A stretch of DNA of 64,000 nucleotides from Thalassovita autumnalis. Its GTDB lineage: Bacteria; Pseudomonadota; Alphaproteobacteria; Rhodobacterales; Rhodobacteraceae. Position numbers and translations under genes: made by a program. The notes beneath the pieces are model-generated. The model saw nothing but the letters and a program-made list of their open reading frames with translations. It did not search any database and was not told the DNA's origin. Positions 1 through 10,600 of the stretch are shown here, piece after piece; within the stretch, counting starts at the first letter, position 1; each line of letters opens with the position of its first letter. The stretch covers positions 1-64,000 of the forward strand of contig NZ_CYSB01000010.1 in the NCBI RefSeq assembly GCF_001458255.1. The letters are read 5' to 3'.

Positions 1-486
1 GAGATCGCAGACCGACCGGTACGGCGCAGATCACTGAAATAACCTATAGCTGTGATGCCTAGATGGCTGTATTTGGATCAACCCTGCGTATGAACTGGCG
101 GTCAGTCCGTTGTCACCGCTGCGACAATCGCTGAGCAAACTCACTGTATTTCACCGAATCGCTGTGAAGCAAATGGGTAGCAACCAGTTTGAGGCGACCA
201 CTGCGCGTCTTTGTGTACTTCGACTTAAGGTATTGTAATGCAGTAGTTTTACGGGTTAGCGAGCCGCATCTTCCTAAATCCGTGTCAATTCTGCACCGAT
301 TTTCCCCCCTCACAAACAAGACACCTTTCCCTTCACGTAAAGAAACACCGAAAACGGACGTAGTTAACAATGTCGATCAATCTGCCGAGAAGAGTGGATG
401 GTCTATTTGTTGCAGGATGGAGTGTGAGTGGGGTGGCCTCTGGGGTCAGAGGTTTCGCGTATAGGTGAGAATTGGGGACGATCCAC
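1..486. other. Non-coding leader upstream of the giant surface-protein gene
   Basis: No convincing gene is seen on either strand; short open frames here have no RBS or recognisable product. The stretch is clearly more AT-rich than the following coding region and probably holds the promoter and 5' UTR of the DUF11 gene. No operator or hairpin could be assigned with confidence. The first bases could belong to the 3' flank of a gene outside the window. Confidence 0.5.
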
Positions 487-3400
487 GTGAGAGCGTGGAG
501 TGATAAACGGGCAAATATGAAGACTTTGGGTAAGGCCCTGCGCAAGCTCTGCGCAGGTGGGGCTGATCTGCGGATCGGTGCGATTGTTATGGTATTGGGG
601 GTTGGCTTTGGGGCTTTGGTTCCCAATCAAGCGAAGGCACAAGACGTCGACTGGGTTTTGAACCTGGAAGACACGGGCTATGACCCGACGCCGGCAGGTG
701 GTCTGATTTCCTACAGCTTGTCGATCTCCAACAGCGGTCTGGATTCCATAACAGCGACCTCAGTGGATCTGACAATCCCTGCCAACAGCCAGTTTGCCGG
801 GATGACCGGCGATATGGGGCCCTGTCTGCCAGCGACAGCGACGGGCCCAGCCGTGGTGCGCTGCGATGTGCCGGCATTGGCCGGAGAGGGCAGCGTGGCA
901 GCGCAGGTTAACATCCTGTCTGAGGTGATGGGCAACCTGTCCCTGTCCGCTGCAATCACAGATTCCACCGACGCACCGCAGACCGGCAACAACCAGGATA
1001 CAGAAACAACCACGGTCAGCGCAGGTTCGGATCTGGGTGTCACACTCAGCGGCCCAACAACCGCGGCTTCTGGCAGCGTGGTGACTTACAGTTTTGTGGT
1101 CACAAACAATGGCCCCAATACGCTTAGCACAGCGGCGTTGCAGTTCCCGACCACCAGCGGCTTGGTGGATGTGACCCCGCCGGCAGGCTGTTCTGCCGGG
1201 GCGGGTGGCTTTGACTGTACAATTACGGGGCCTCTGTCCCTTGGCGCGAGCCGCAGTTTTGACTTTACCGGCCAGATTTCAGCCGCCTCAGGCTCGACGA
1301 TTTCACCGCTTGGCAGTGTCCATACTGCGGATCCGCTGGATCCGATTGATGGCAATGATACTGATACGATCGACACCTCCGTGACCTCTGGAAGCGACAT
1401 CCGGATCAGCAAGTCCCGTTCGCCAAATGGCAACCTGCTGGTTGGGGACACGGTCAGTTTTACCCTGTCTTCCAGCTACACAGGTGACAGCCCGACGGGA
1501 TTGCAGATCCTCGACACATTGCCGGTGAACTACCAAATTGACAGCGTTGTGCCTGATGGGGGCAGCGACTGGGTTTGCGGTTTTATGGGCCAAGTTGTGA
1601 CCTGTGACATGACTGATGGAACGGTCGCTGGGTCAAATGTGGACCTTGGTGATGTGACGGTGAATGTGACCGTTGTGTCCGAAGGCACTGCGCAGAACAC
1701 CGCAAGGATTTCATCTGCCTCCCCCCTGGATCCGGACCTGAGCAACAACAGCGACAGTGACAGCGAAGCGACGATTGTTGAGCCGTTCATCGATCTGGAT
1801 GCCAATAAAACGGGTCCGTTCCCGGCCCTTGGTGTTGTTGGCAACACCTATGAGTTTACGCTGAACGCGCGCAACCGGGGCAACACTGATTTCTGGGGCA
1901 CCGTGATTTTAACAGACAGTCTGCCGGCTGGGCTGCGCTACTCTGGCTATCGCGGTAACGGTTGGTCCTGTAGCCCTGCAGCGCCTGTGGACGGTCCCAA
2001 CGATGTGACCTGTAGCCGAACCTACACCGAGGCGAGCCCGCTGCCTGAAAACAGCACGACGCCCGATCTGATCCTGGAAACCGAAACACTGGCGGAAGGC
2101 GATGCCACCAACGTGGTTACTGTCTCTTCACCCGACGCCAACCTTGTCGATCAGATTGCCAGCAACGATACCGCGTCGGTCACGCTAAGCGTCTATCAGA
2201 CAGCAGTTTCGGCGGATATTACTGTGCAGAAGTCGGCTACTTTGGCATCCCTGCAAGCTGGCGAGGTGCAGACCTTCACTATCGAAGTGATCAACCCAGA
2301 TGCCTTTACCGCGACGGATGTTGAGGTCACGGATGACCTGACCGGCCTAATCAACAATGCGGTTGGTGCCACCGGCGCGGGAGTTGTGGGCTTCAGCATC
2401 ACAGCCAACGCAGCCTCTGGCGTGACCTGTGACACGGATACAGTTTTGGGCGGAACTTCGCGCCAGCTCTCCTGTGACATCGTCAGCTTGCCCCAATGTA
2501 CGCCCGGCGCAGGCGGGGATTGTCCGATCATCGAGGTGCAGGTGCGCCCGGGCGGCAATGGCGGCAGCCGGACCAATACGGTTGACGTGATTTCGATGGG
2601 TGTGGCGGACGGTGACCTGACCAACAACACGGACAGCGCCAGCTTTACCCTGACACCGCGCGCGGATGTCACCGTCAGCAAAGTTGGCTCGCCCGGATCA
2701 GTGCCGGCAGGTCAGAACCTGACTTATGTGATTTCCGCGATCGTGACCGATGACGGGTTGAGCGCCGCAGATGATGTGACGATCACCGATACGTTGCCGC
2801 ATGGGGTGACCTTTGTTTCAGCTTCGCCCTCGGCGGGCAGCTGTACCACGGTGCCAACCGCGGGCGATGCCATCACCGCGCTGAACGATCAGTTGGTCTG
2901 TGATCTGGGTCGGATCAACAATGGGGCGCAGCACACGGTGACGGTTGTTGTGCGACCAAACCACAGCGCGGGCGCATATCCCCGTACCATCACCAATGCG
3001 GTGTCGGTGGCCACCAGCACGGTGCAGACCGATACCAGCAATGACAGCACCACCGAAACAACCACGGTGACGATCCCGGCGATGGATCTGATCGTGAACA
3101 AGACCGAGGATATTGATCCGGTCGCAGTCGGTCAGGAAACGACCTACACCATCACCGTTGAAAACGGCGGCCCCAGCCATGCCGAAGATGTGGTTGTGAC
3201 TGATACAATGCCGGGGGCGGGCCTGAACTATCAGTCCTATACCGCACCCGGTGGCGTTTGTACGGCCCCGGCGGTGAATGCGGTTGGCGGCACGTTGACC
3301 TGTTCCTATGACCTGATCCCGGCTGGTGAAGTGCGCACCATCACCCTGACGGCGATGGGGGTGACCAAAGGGATCTACGACAACTCGGTCTCGGTCAGCT

Positions 3401-6400
3401 CTTTCGGGGCGGCGTCGCTTTATGACACCAACAGCACCAATGACAGCACCACCGAAGGCACCACCGTGCGCACCCGCGCCGATATGGAGGTGGTCAGCAA
3501 GACCCCCAGCGCGGCTTCGGTCAACCTGCGTGATGACTTCACCTTTGTGATCCGGGTCCGCAACAACGTCGGCCCTCACGTGCCCACCGGCGCCATTCTG
3601 GCTGAGGCGGATGAGGTTGAGGTGGCAGATACCCTGCCCAGCGGGATGGAACTGACTGGCACGCAAAGTGTTGCTGTGGTCAGCGGCTCCATCACGGCCA
3701 GCACCTGTACCGGTGCGGCTGGCGGGACCTCTTTCACCTGTGATCTGGGCACTGTCAGCTCTGGCGGTGAGGTGGACATCACCGTTCCGGTTCAGCTGGT
3801 TTCGGTCAGCAGCCTGCCGCATGTCTTCACCAATACCGCGACGGTCGACAGCTTCTCGCTGGATATGGAGCCGGGTAACAACAGCAATTCAGGCTCGGTC
3901 AGCGTAAACTCCTCGGTTTTGACCGGTCGTTTGTTCCGTGATTTCAATGACGATGGGGGGGTTGACGCGGGCGATACCGGCATCGCAGGCATCACCATGA
4001 CCCTCACCGGCACCTCGTTTGACGGCCAGTCGGTCACGAGGACGGTCACCACAGATGCCAACGGCGATTATCAATTCGACTACGTTCCGCAGGGCACCTA
4101 TCAGGTGAGCCGTGGCAGCGTTTCTGAGGCCTACCTCAACGACGGAACAGACACGCCCGGCACGCTGGGCGGCACCGCACAGAACACCACCGACATTGCA
4201 GCGATCAGCCTGCCTGCAAACACCAGCACCACCGGGTATCTGTTTGCCATGGTGCCACAGGCACGTATCGGCATCGCCAAAGAGGTCACCAATCAGGTGA
4301 TGCGCGCTGATGGGTCCTTTGATGTGACTTTTGGTCTGACGGTTGAGAACTTCAGCCTGGAAGATCTGGAAAACGTCACCGTGACCGACCCGCTGAGCGG
4401 CGCGGCGCCTAATTTTGGCTCCTTGGCGACCTTGGCGGATCCGGCAAACGATCCGATGATTCCGGGCACCTATGTGGTGACCACGGTGCCCAGCAGTGTT
4501 TGCGGTGGGGCACATCCCGGATTTAATGGCAGTGGGGACCCAATCGTCGCCACCGGTATCACCCTGTCTGCAGATACGCAGTGCGTTATAGATTTCACCA
4601 TCCGGGTGCAGCCAACCGTGCCGCTACCTGCGGCGCAGCCTGGTGGCCATCTTTTTGAAAATCAGGCCGAGGTTCAGGGCGATGGCGTTCTTTCGGGCCA
4701 GATCTTCCCGACAAACCCATTGCTGCGCGATCTGTCCGACAATGGCGGCAACCCCGACCGGAATAGCAACGGTCGCGGCAATGACGCGAATGAGGATGAT
4801 CCGACCCCGGTAACCCCGGGCGTGGCCCCAGCGATCGATCTGGTGAAAACCGTTTCGGGTATTCCAACCACACCCCAGGCGGGCGATACGCTGACCTACA
4901 GCTTTACCGTGACCAACACCGGCAACGTGGATCTGAGCGATGTTCAGGTTGTAGATCCGCTGCTGGGTGGCGCGCTTTTGTCGCCGACCATCTCCCTGGC
5001 GATGGGGGCTAATCACAGTTTCACTGAAACCTACGTGCTGACGCAGGTTGATATTGATGCGGGGCAGGTGGTCAACAACGCCGATACCTCAGGCCGTGAT
5101 CCCTATAACACATTGGTTGAGGATGATTCCGGCACCACCACCGGCACGGACGGTCCAACAACAGCGGTGCTGCCGCAGCGGCCCAGCATTGCCTTGGTGA
5201 AAACGGCAGATGTGTCGGGGGTGCAGACCCCGGCGGTCGTGGGCGATCCGATTGTCTATTCCTTCTCGGTTGAAAACACCGGCAACGTGACGCTGAGCGA
5301 TGTGCAGATCAATGACCCCATGTTGGGCGGTGATTTGCTGGTCACACCGCTGAGTCCGCTGACGCTGGCACCGGGGCAGACGGTCAGCACCGCAGTCAGT
5401 GTGACCTATACCCTGACGCAGGCGGATCTGGACGAAGGACAGGTGGTCAATCAGGCCCGTGTCACCGGGACACCGCCCAGCGGGCCGGATGTCTCGGATG
5501 ATTCCGGCACCGCAACCGGCACCGATGATCCAACCGCGTCGCCGGTGACGCAGAATGCTGCGATCACCCTTGAGAAAGAGGCGCAGGATGAAATCTACCG
5601 CACCACGCAGGCTGTCGCTGGTGATCCGCTGACCTATGAGTTCACGGTGACCAACACCGGCAACGTGACCCTGACCAATGTCACGGTCACCGATCCGATG
5701 CCGGGTCTGGTGATCACCAATCCGGTGATCCCGTCGCTGGCACCGGGGGCTGCCAATGCGGTGGTTCTGACAGGCAGCTACCCGTTGCTGCAGGCCGACA
5801 TCGATGCAGGTGAAGTGCCAAACACTGCAACCGTGACCGGTGACTATCTTGATGTCACCGACACGCCGCAGCAGGTCAGCGACACCGACTCGGACCTGGC
5901 GATTGTTGCCGCGATTGAGGCCCTGGCGGAGTTGTTCCCGGCCTTCAGCACAGACGGTGGCACAACCACCTCAATGCTGGCCTCGGACACGGTGCTGGGG
6001 GATCCGGCCACGCTGGCAACTGTGACGATTTCCGTGCTTTCCGAAGATCCGGGCGTGACGCTGGATCCGGCAACTGGGTTGATCACCCTGGCCCCGGGCC
6101 AACCGGCAGGCGCCTATGAGGTGCATTATGAAATCTGCAGCGTCGCCTATCCGGCGATCTGTGACGATGCGGTCGAAACCGTGGTGCAGAACCCGATTGA
6201 ATCGATTGAAGCGGTGAAATCGCAGCTGCTGGTTGACAATGGCGATGTTGTGGATGGCGTTGGGGATCGGGTGGATTACACGATCACCTTGACCAACACC
6301 GGCAACGTGCCACTGACCTCTGTCTCGCTGGTGGACACGCTGACCAGCCGCACCGGAACGCCCCTGTCACTGGATGCCTTGCCAGTTTTTGTCTCTGCCG

Positions 6401-7644
6401 ACCTCGGCTCTGCCGAAGGGCGTTTGGAAATTGGCGAAACGGCCACGTATACCGCCAGCTACACCCTGACGATTCAGTCGGTCACCGAAGGTGGGCTGAT
6501 GAACTCGGTCACCGGGCGCGGCACCTCGGAGTATCCGCCGATGTTCACATCCGCACCACGGGTGGTGACCGATGTCTCAGACGATGACATCGATACCGAC
6601 GGCAACATGGTCGATGACCCGACTGAGCTGATCCTGTCAGCCGTCATTACGGATCAGGGCATGACGATCACCAAAACTACGCCGCGTGGTGTGGTAGAGC
6701 GCGGATCGGTGGTGCCCTACACGATCACCGTTGAGAATGAGAACGTCTTTGTCTCAGGCACGGTCGATATTGTGGATGTGCTGCCGGATGGGCTGTTCTA
6801 CGTCGAAGGCTCCGCCACGCTTGAAGGCGCACCGCATCCTGTTGTCGTGGCCGGTCGGGTGATCACCTGGGATGATGTGCCCCTGCCACCGCTCACCACC
6901 TACACGCTGACCTTGTCAGCGCGGGTCAGCAGCGGTGCAGATGTCGGCGATCACATCAACCGGGCAACGGTCCGCCATCCGGATAACGGTACGCTTCTGG
7001 CCGAAGAAGCCACCGCAACGGTGCGGATCCTGCCCGAACCGGTGTTTGATTGCGGCGACGTGATCGGCAAGGTGTTTGAGGATGAAAACCGGGATGGCTA
7101 CCAGAACGAAGGGGAGACTGGCCTGCCAGCGGCCCGTGTGGTGGGCGTTGACGGCACCATCATCACCACGGATGAGCACGGTCGCTTCCATGTGCCCTGC
7201 GCCATGCTGCCGGCGGATCGTGGATCAAACTTCATCCTGAAACTCGATACCCGGTCCCTGCCTGCGGGCTACCGCGTGACCACGGAGAACCCGCGCGTCA
7301 TTCGCCTGACCCCCGGCAAGATGAGTGAGCTGAACTTTGGCGCTGCGATCACCCGTGTGGTGCGGGTGGACCTGAGCGATGTGGCCTTTGTGAGCGACGC
7401 TGAGGGGCGCAAACGCCTGAGCGAGCCACTGGTCTCTGGGTTGGCGCAGCTGTTGCCACAGATCAAGGCAGAGGCGGTGCATCTGCGGCTGGCTTATCAT
7501 CTGGGGGACACACCAAGCGGTGCCGACAAACGGCGCGCCCGGCAACACATGCAACTGGTGGCACGCCATCTCAGACGGGAATGGCCCAAGATCAGTCAGG
7601 TCAAACTGACGATCGAGCGGACCTTCGTTGAGACCCGGAAATAA
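487..7644 (+). CDS. Giant exported DUF11-repeat surface protein with SdrD-B-like domains
   Basis: About 2385 aa. It begins with a long signal peptide (basic N-region, hydrophobic VMVLGVGFGAL, cleavage after NQAKA). Then come about 14 DUF11/conserved-repeat Ig-like modules of 110-150 aa, each starting with a strand such as DLGVTLSG, ADITVQKS or AIDLVKT, followed by YxFxVTNxG and later a TDTLP/VTDP segment. Two SdrD-B-like modules carry Asp-rich EF-hand-like loops (DFNDDGGVDAGDTG near residue 1150, DENRDGYQNEGETG near 2200). A cadherin-like stretch lies near 1820-1900. The last ~90 residues form a charged OmpA-like remnant. Family knowledge: such proteins are surface stalks or adhesins. Start candidates are TTG 472, GTG 487 and ATG 517; GTG 487 has the best-spaced purine stretch (GGGGAC). 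The next gene follows at once, suggesting an operon. Function is inferred. Confidence 0.85.
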   Translation: MRAWSDKRANMKTLGKALRKLCAGGADLRIGAIVMVLGVGFGALVPNQAKAQDVDWVLNLEDTGYDPTPAGGLISYSLSISNSGLDSITATSVDLTIPANSQFAGMTGDMGPCLPATATGPAVVRCDVPALAGEGSVAAQVNILSEVMGNLSLSAAITDSTDAPQTGNNQDTETTTVSAGSDLGVTLSGPTTAASGSVVTYSFVVTNNGPNTLSTAALQFPTTSGLVDVTPPAGCSAGAGGFDCTITGPLSLGASRSFDFTGQISAASGSTISPLGSVHTADPLDPIDGNDTDTIDTSVTSGSDIRISKSRSPNGNLLVGDTVSFTLSSSYTGDSPTGLQILDTLPVNYQIDSVVPDGGSDWVCGFMGQVVTCDMTDGTVAGSNVDLGDVTVNVTVVSEGTAQNTARISSASPLDPDLSNNSDSDSEATIVEPFIDLDANKTGPFPALGVVGNTYEFTLNARNRGNTDFWGTVILTDSLPAGLRYSGYRGNGWSCSPAAPVDGPNDVTCSRTYTEASPLPENSTTPDLILETETLAEGDATNVVTVSSPDANLVDQIASNDTASVTLSVYQTAVSADITVQKSATLASLQAGEVQTFTIEVINPDAFTATDVEVTDDLTGLINNAVGATGAGVVGFSITANAASGVTCDTDTVLGGTSRQLSCDIVSLPQCTPGAGGDCPIIEVQVRPGGNGGSRTNTVDVISMGVADGDLTNNTDSASFTLTPRADVTVSKVGSPGSVPAGQNLTYVISAIVTDDGLSAADDVTITDTLPHGVTFVSASPSAGSCTTVPTAGDAITALNDQLVCDLGRINNGAQHTVTVVVRPNHSAGAYPRTITNAVSVATSTVQTDTSNDSTTETTTVTIPAMDLIVNKTEDIDPVAVGQETTYTITVENGGPSHAEDVVVTDTMPGAGLNYQSYTAPGGVCTAPAVNAVGGTLTCSYDLIPAGEVRTITLTAMGVTKGIYDNSVSVSSFGAASLYDTNSTNDSTTEGTTVRTRADMEVVSKTPSAASVNLRDDFTFVIRVRNNVGPHVPTGAILAEADEVEVADTLPSGMELTGTQSVAVVSGSITASTCTGAAGGTSFTCDLGTVSSGGEVDITVPVQLVSVSSLPHVFTNTATVDSFSLDMEPGNNSNSGSVSVNSSVLTGRLFRDFNDDGGVDAGDTGIAGITMTLTGTSFDGQSVTRTVTTDANGDYQFDYVPQGTYQVSRGSVSEAYLNDGTDTPGTLGGTAQNTTDIAAISLPANTSTTGYLFAMVPQARIGIAKEVTNQVMRADGSFDVTFGLTVENFSLEDLENVTVTDPLSGAAPNFGSLATLADPANDPMIPGTYVVTTVPSSVCGGAHPGFNGSGDPIVATGITLSADTQCVIDFTIRVQPTVPLPAAQPGGHLFENQAEVQGDGVLSGQIFPTNPLLRDLSDNGGNPDRNSNGRGNDANEDDPTPVTPGVAPAIDLVKTVSGIPTTPQAGDTLTYSFTVTNTGNVDLSDVQVVDPLLGGALLSPTISLAMGANHSFTETYVLTQVDIDAGQVVNNADTSGRDPYNTLVEDDSGTTTGTDGPTTAVLPQRPSIALVKTADVSGVQTPAVVGDPIVYSFSVENTGNVTLSDVQINDPMLGGDLLVTPLSPLTLAPGQTVSTAVSVTYTLTQADLDEGQVVNQARVTGTPPSGPDVSDDSGTATGTDDPTASPVTQNAAITLEKEAQDEIYRTTQAVAGDPLTYEFTVTNTGNVTLTNVTVTDPMPGLVITNPVIPSLAPGAANAVVLTGSYPLLQADIDAGEVPNTATVTGDYLDVTDTPQQVSDTDSDLAIVAAIEALAELFPAFSTDGGTTTSMLASDTVLGDPATLATVTISVLSEDPGVTLDPATGLITLAPGQPAGAYEVHYEICSVAYPAICDDAVETVVQNPIESIEAVKSQLLVDNGDVVDGVGDRVDYTITLTNTGNVPLTSVSLVDTLTSRTGTPLSLDALPVFVSADLGSAEGRLEIGETATYTASYTLTIQSVTEGGLMNSVTGRGTSEYPPMFTSAPRVVTDVSDDDIDTDGNMVDDPTELILSAVITDQGMTITKTTPRGVVERGSVVPYTITVENENVFVSGTVDIVDVLPDGLFYVEGSATLEGAPHPVVVAGRVITWDDVPLPPLTTYTLTLSARVSSGADVGDHINRATVRHPDNGTLLAEEATATVRILPEPVFDCGDVIGKVFEDENRDGYQNEGETGLPAARVVGVDGTIITTDEHGRFHVPCAMLPADRGSNFILKLDTRSLPAGYRVTTENPRVIRLTPGKMSELNFGAAITRVVRVDLSDVAFVSDAEGRKRLSEPLVSGLAQLLPQIKAEAVHLRLAYHLGDTPSGADKRRARQHMQLVARHLRREWPKISQVKLTIERTFVETRK

Positions 7645-7663
7645 GGACAGACTGACGCCTATT

Positions 7664-10600
7664 ATGACTGTTGCCCGTCCGGGCCGCACAACCGCTTTGC
7701 GTTCTTCACTGATGATCGGCACCGCTTTGGTCAGCCTCTGGGGCGCGCCTGTTTGGGCTGAGGACCGTTGTGATGAGGCCTTGGTACCCCAGCCCGAAGG
7801 CTGCGCACGGTCCAACGCCGACATCGTGGTGGATATGCCCGTTGGGGAAAACGCTGAGTTGATCACTACTCGTCCTGAAGGCCGGTTCGAAGAGGTGGGT
7901 TTCTCGATCTCAATCGATGACACCCATGTGGCCGGCAGCGCGCCGCCGCGTGATCCCCGCCGTCCTAACGATATGGTGGCCGAGAAAGCATCGGTTGATA
8001 TCCGGTTTGACGGACTTAATCCGGTGGCGCGCTTGAATGTGTCAACTGCGGATTTGCGCGCGGGCTACCGCGCTGGTGAGGTGGTGACCTTCCGCAGCAG
8101 CGCGAACTACGCCTATTTCATCGACCGGGCTGAGGTGCGCATTCTGGACCGCGCCAACCGGCGTAAGCCTGTGGCGGTGCTGCCGATTTCTTCAAACGGT
8201 CAGGCGGGCTGGTCCATGCCTGAAGGGGGATCGGGCGATTATGCCTATGTGCTGCGGGTCTATGATGCGGCGGGGCGGTTTGATGAAACCCAACCTTTGC
8301 GGCTGACCCGGCTTTCTGGTGATCACGACAGACATGACACCACCGGGCCGGAGCTGGTCGCGGCAGGGGAGGGCGAAGATCGCACCGCCATCCGCAACAT
8401 TCGCATTTCAGGCGGCGAAGTGACAGCACATGGCACATCCCTGCCAGCTGGCGCAGTGGTGGAGGTCATGGGCGCGCAGGTGCCGGTGGATGCCACTGGC
8501 CGGTTTGTCACCAGTCAGATCCTGCCAGAGGGCGAACATCGCATTGATGTGCGCCTAGTGACCGATGGACAGGCTGAGGCCATTCGCCGTGACATTCGGA
8601 TCCCTAAATCAGAACAGTTCTATGTGGTGCTGGCTGACCTGACCATCGGGCGGCGGTTGCGCGATGATCTGGGCGAAGCGGACCCGGATTTCGAACGTAA
8701 CTATGCTGAAGGTCGGCTGGCCTACTACGTCAGTGCCAAACTGGCCTCGGGTTATAAGATCACCTCCTCTGCCGACACGGGCGAAGGGGATTTGGACGGC
8801 ATCTTCCAGCGGTTGAACGAAAAGGATCCGCGCAACGTGCTGCTGCGCCTGGATCCGGAGGATATGTATCCCAGCTATGGCGATGATAGCAGCGCCTATG
8901 ACGATACGCCGTCGCAGGGCCGTGTGTATGTCCGGGTGGAAAAGGGCGGCAGTCGCTTCACCTGGGGTGATTTCGACGCTGAACTGACCGGCAGCCATTT
9001 CCTCAATCAATCCCGCGCTCTCTATGGGGCTGAGGTGCGTTATGCCTCTCCTTTGGTGAACAGCGAAGGGGCACCGAAACTGGCAGCCACCCTTTTTGCC
9101 GCCCAGCCTGATAGCCTGCCACAGCGCGACATCCTGCGTGGCACTGGCGGGTCGGTCTATTTCCTGACCCGTCAGGATATCCTTGGTGGTTCACTGCGGC
9201 TGAGCGTTGAGACGGTTGATCCAGACACCGGCCGGGTGGTGCGCAGCGCCCCCATGCAGGAAGGGCAGGACTACGAAGTGGATCACATGCAGGGTGTCTT
9301 GATCCTGACCGATCCGCTGCCCAGCTCCACAACGGATGGCGGCCTGATCGGTGGCAGCAATGAGTATGACGTCAATCTTGTGGCCCAGTATGAGTACACC
9401 CCGCTGGCGGGTGATCTTGATGGGGCGTCGATTGGTGCACGTGTTGAGGCGCAGCTGACAGACCGCTTGCGCTTGGGCCTGTCGGGCATGTCCGAACAGA
9501 CCGGAGATGCGGATCAACAGGCCGCCGGGGTAGATCTGACCTATCGACTGGGTGAGAACAGCCAGATCCGTGCCGAAGTGGTGGAAAGCCGCGGCGCGGG
9601 CTTTGGCCGGTCGACCTCAGCCACCGGCGGGCTGAGCATCGATACCAGCGGTACACCAAGCAGCGTGAAGGCCCGTGCCTATCGCTTTGAGGCGGACCTG
9701 GATCTGACCGATCTGGGGGCCAAGCGGGAAGGTCAGCTTTACCTATATGCCGAGGGCAAGGAAGCCGGGTTCGCCACCCTCAGCGAAGAGGTGAGTGAGG
9801 ATCAGCAGGTCATCGGCCTGCAGCTTTCGACTGAGCTGAGTGATCGGTTGAGCTTTGGTCTGGATCTGGAGCGGTTTGAGAAAGAAGGCGGCGACGGCCA
9901 CCGTGAAGGGGAGCTGCGCCTGTCCTATCAGCTGAGCGATACCCTGGCGCTGGATCTGGCGCTGGGCCATGAGGATCGCACCGTTGCAGCGGATGCCAGC
10001 AAAACCGGTACTCGCACGGCAGCTGCGGTTAAACTGACGTTCCAGCCTGAGGAGGATCACAGCCTCTATGTCTTCGCTCAGGGCGACCTGGAACGCTCCG
10101 GCGGTCTGGCGCCGGACAATCGCGCCGGCATCGGGTTTTCCAGCCAGCTGACCGAATATCTCAACGCGGATGGCGAAATCTCGGATGGGGACAAGGGCCG
10201 GGGCGCCAAGCTGAACCTGCGCTACGCCGCGACGGCAGATAACGAGGTTTACCTTGGCTACACCTTGGATCCCACGCGGTCCGGCCCCGGCAGCAGCCTG
10301 AGCGGGCGGGACGGCGGCACCTTTACGCTGGGCGGCAGCCACAAAAAGACAGACACGCTGACGGTGACAGCTGAAAACAGTTGGGATCTGTTTGGTGATC
10401 GCCGATCACTGACCCGTGGCTATGGCGTCACTTATACGCCAAATGCCAAATGGACCTTCTCCGGCGCAGTGGAGAGCGGTGAGGTACGGGATGCGGTGAA
10501 CGGCGATTTCAATCGGGATGCCTATTCGCTGGGCCTCGCCTATCAGGATGGCGAAGACCAAAGCGCCCGACTGCGATTGGAGCACCGCGTGGAAGATGGC

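Noticed and set aside
2818-3822. A 334-codon minus-strand frame inside the DUF11 gene
   Set aside because: Low-complexity His/Arg/Gly-rich product that follows from the repeated codons of the DUF11 modules on the other strand.
487-7644. CRISPR or tandem DNA repeat in the DUF11 gene
   Set aside because: Repetition is at protein module level (110-150 aa) with diverged codons; no short direct repeats with spacers exist.
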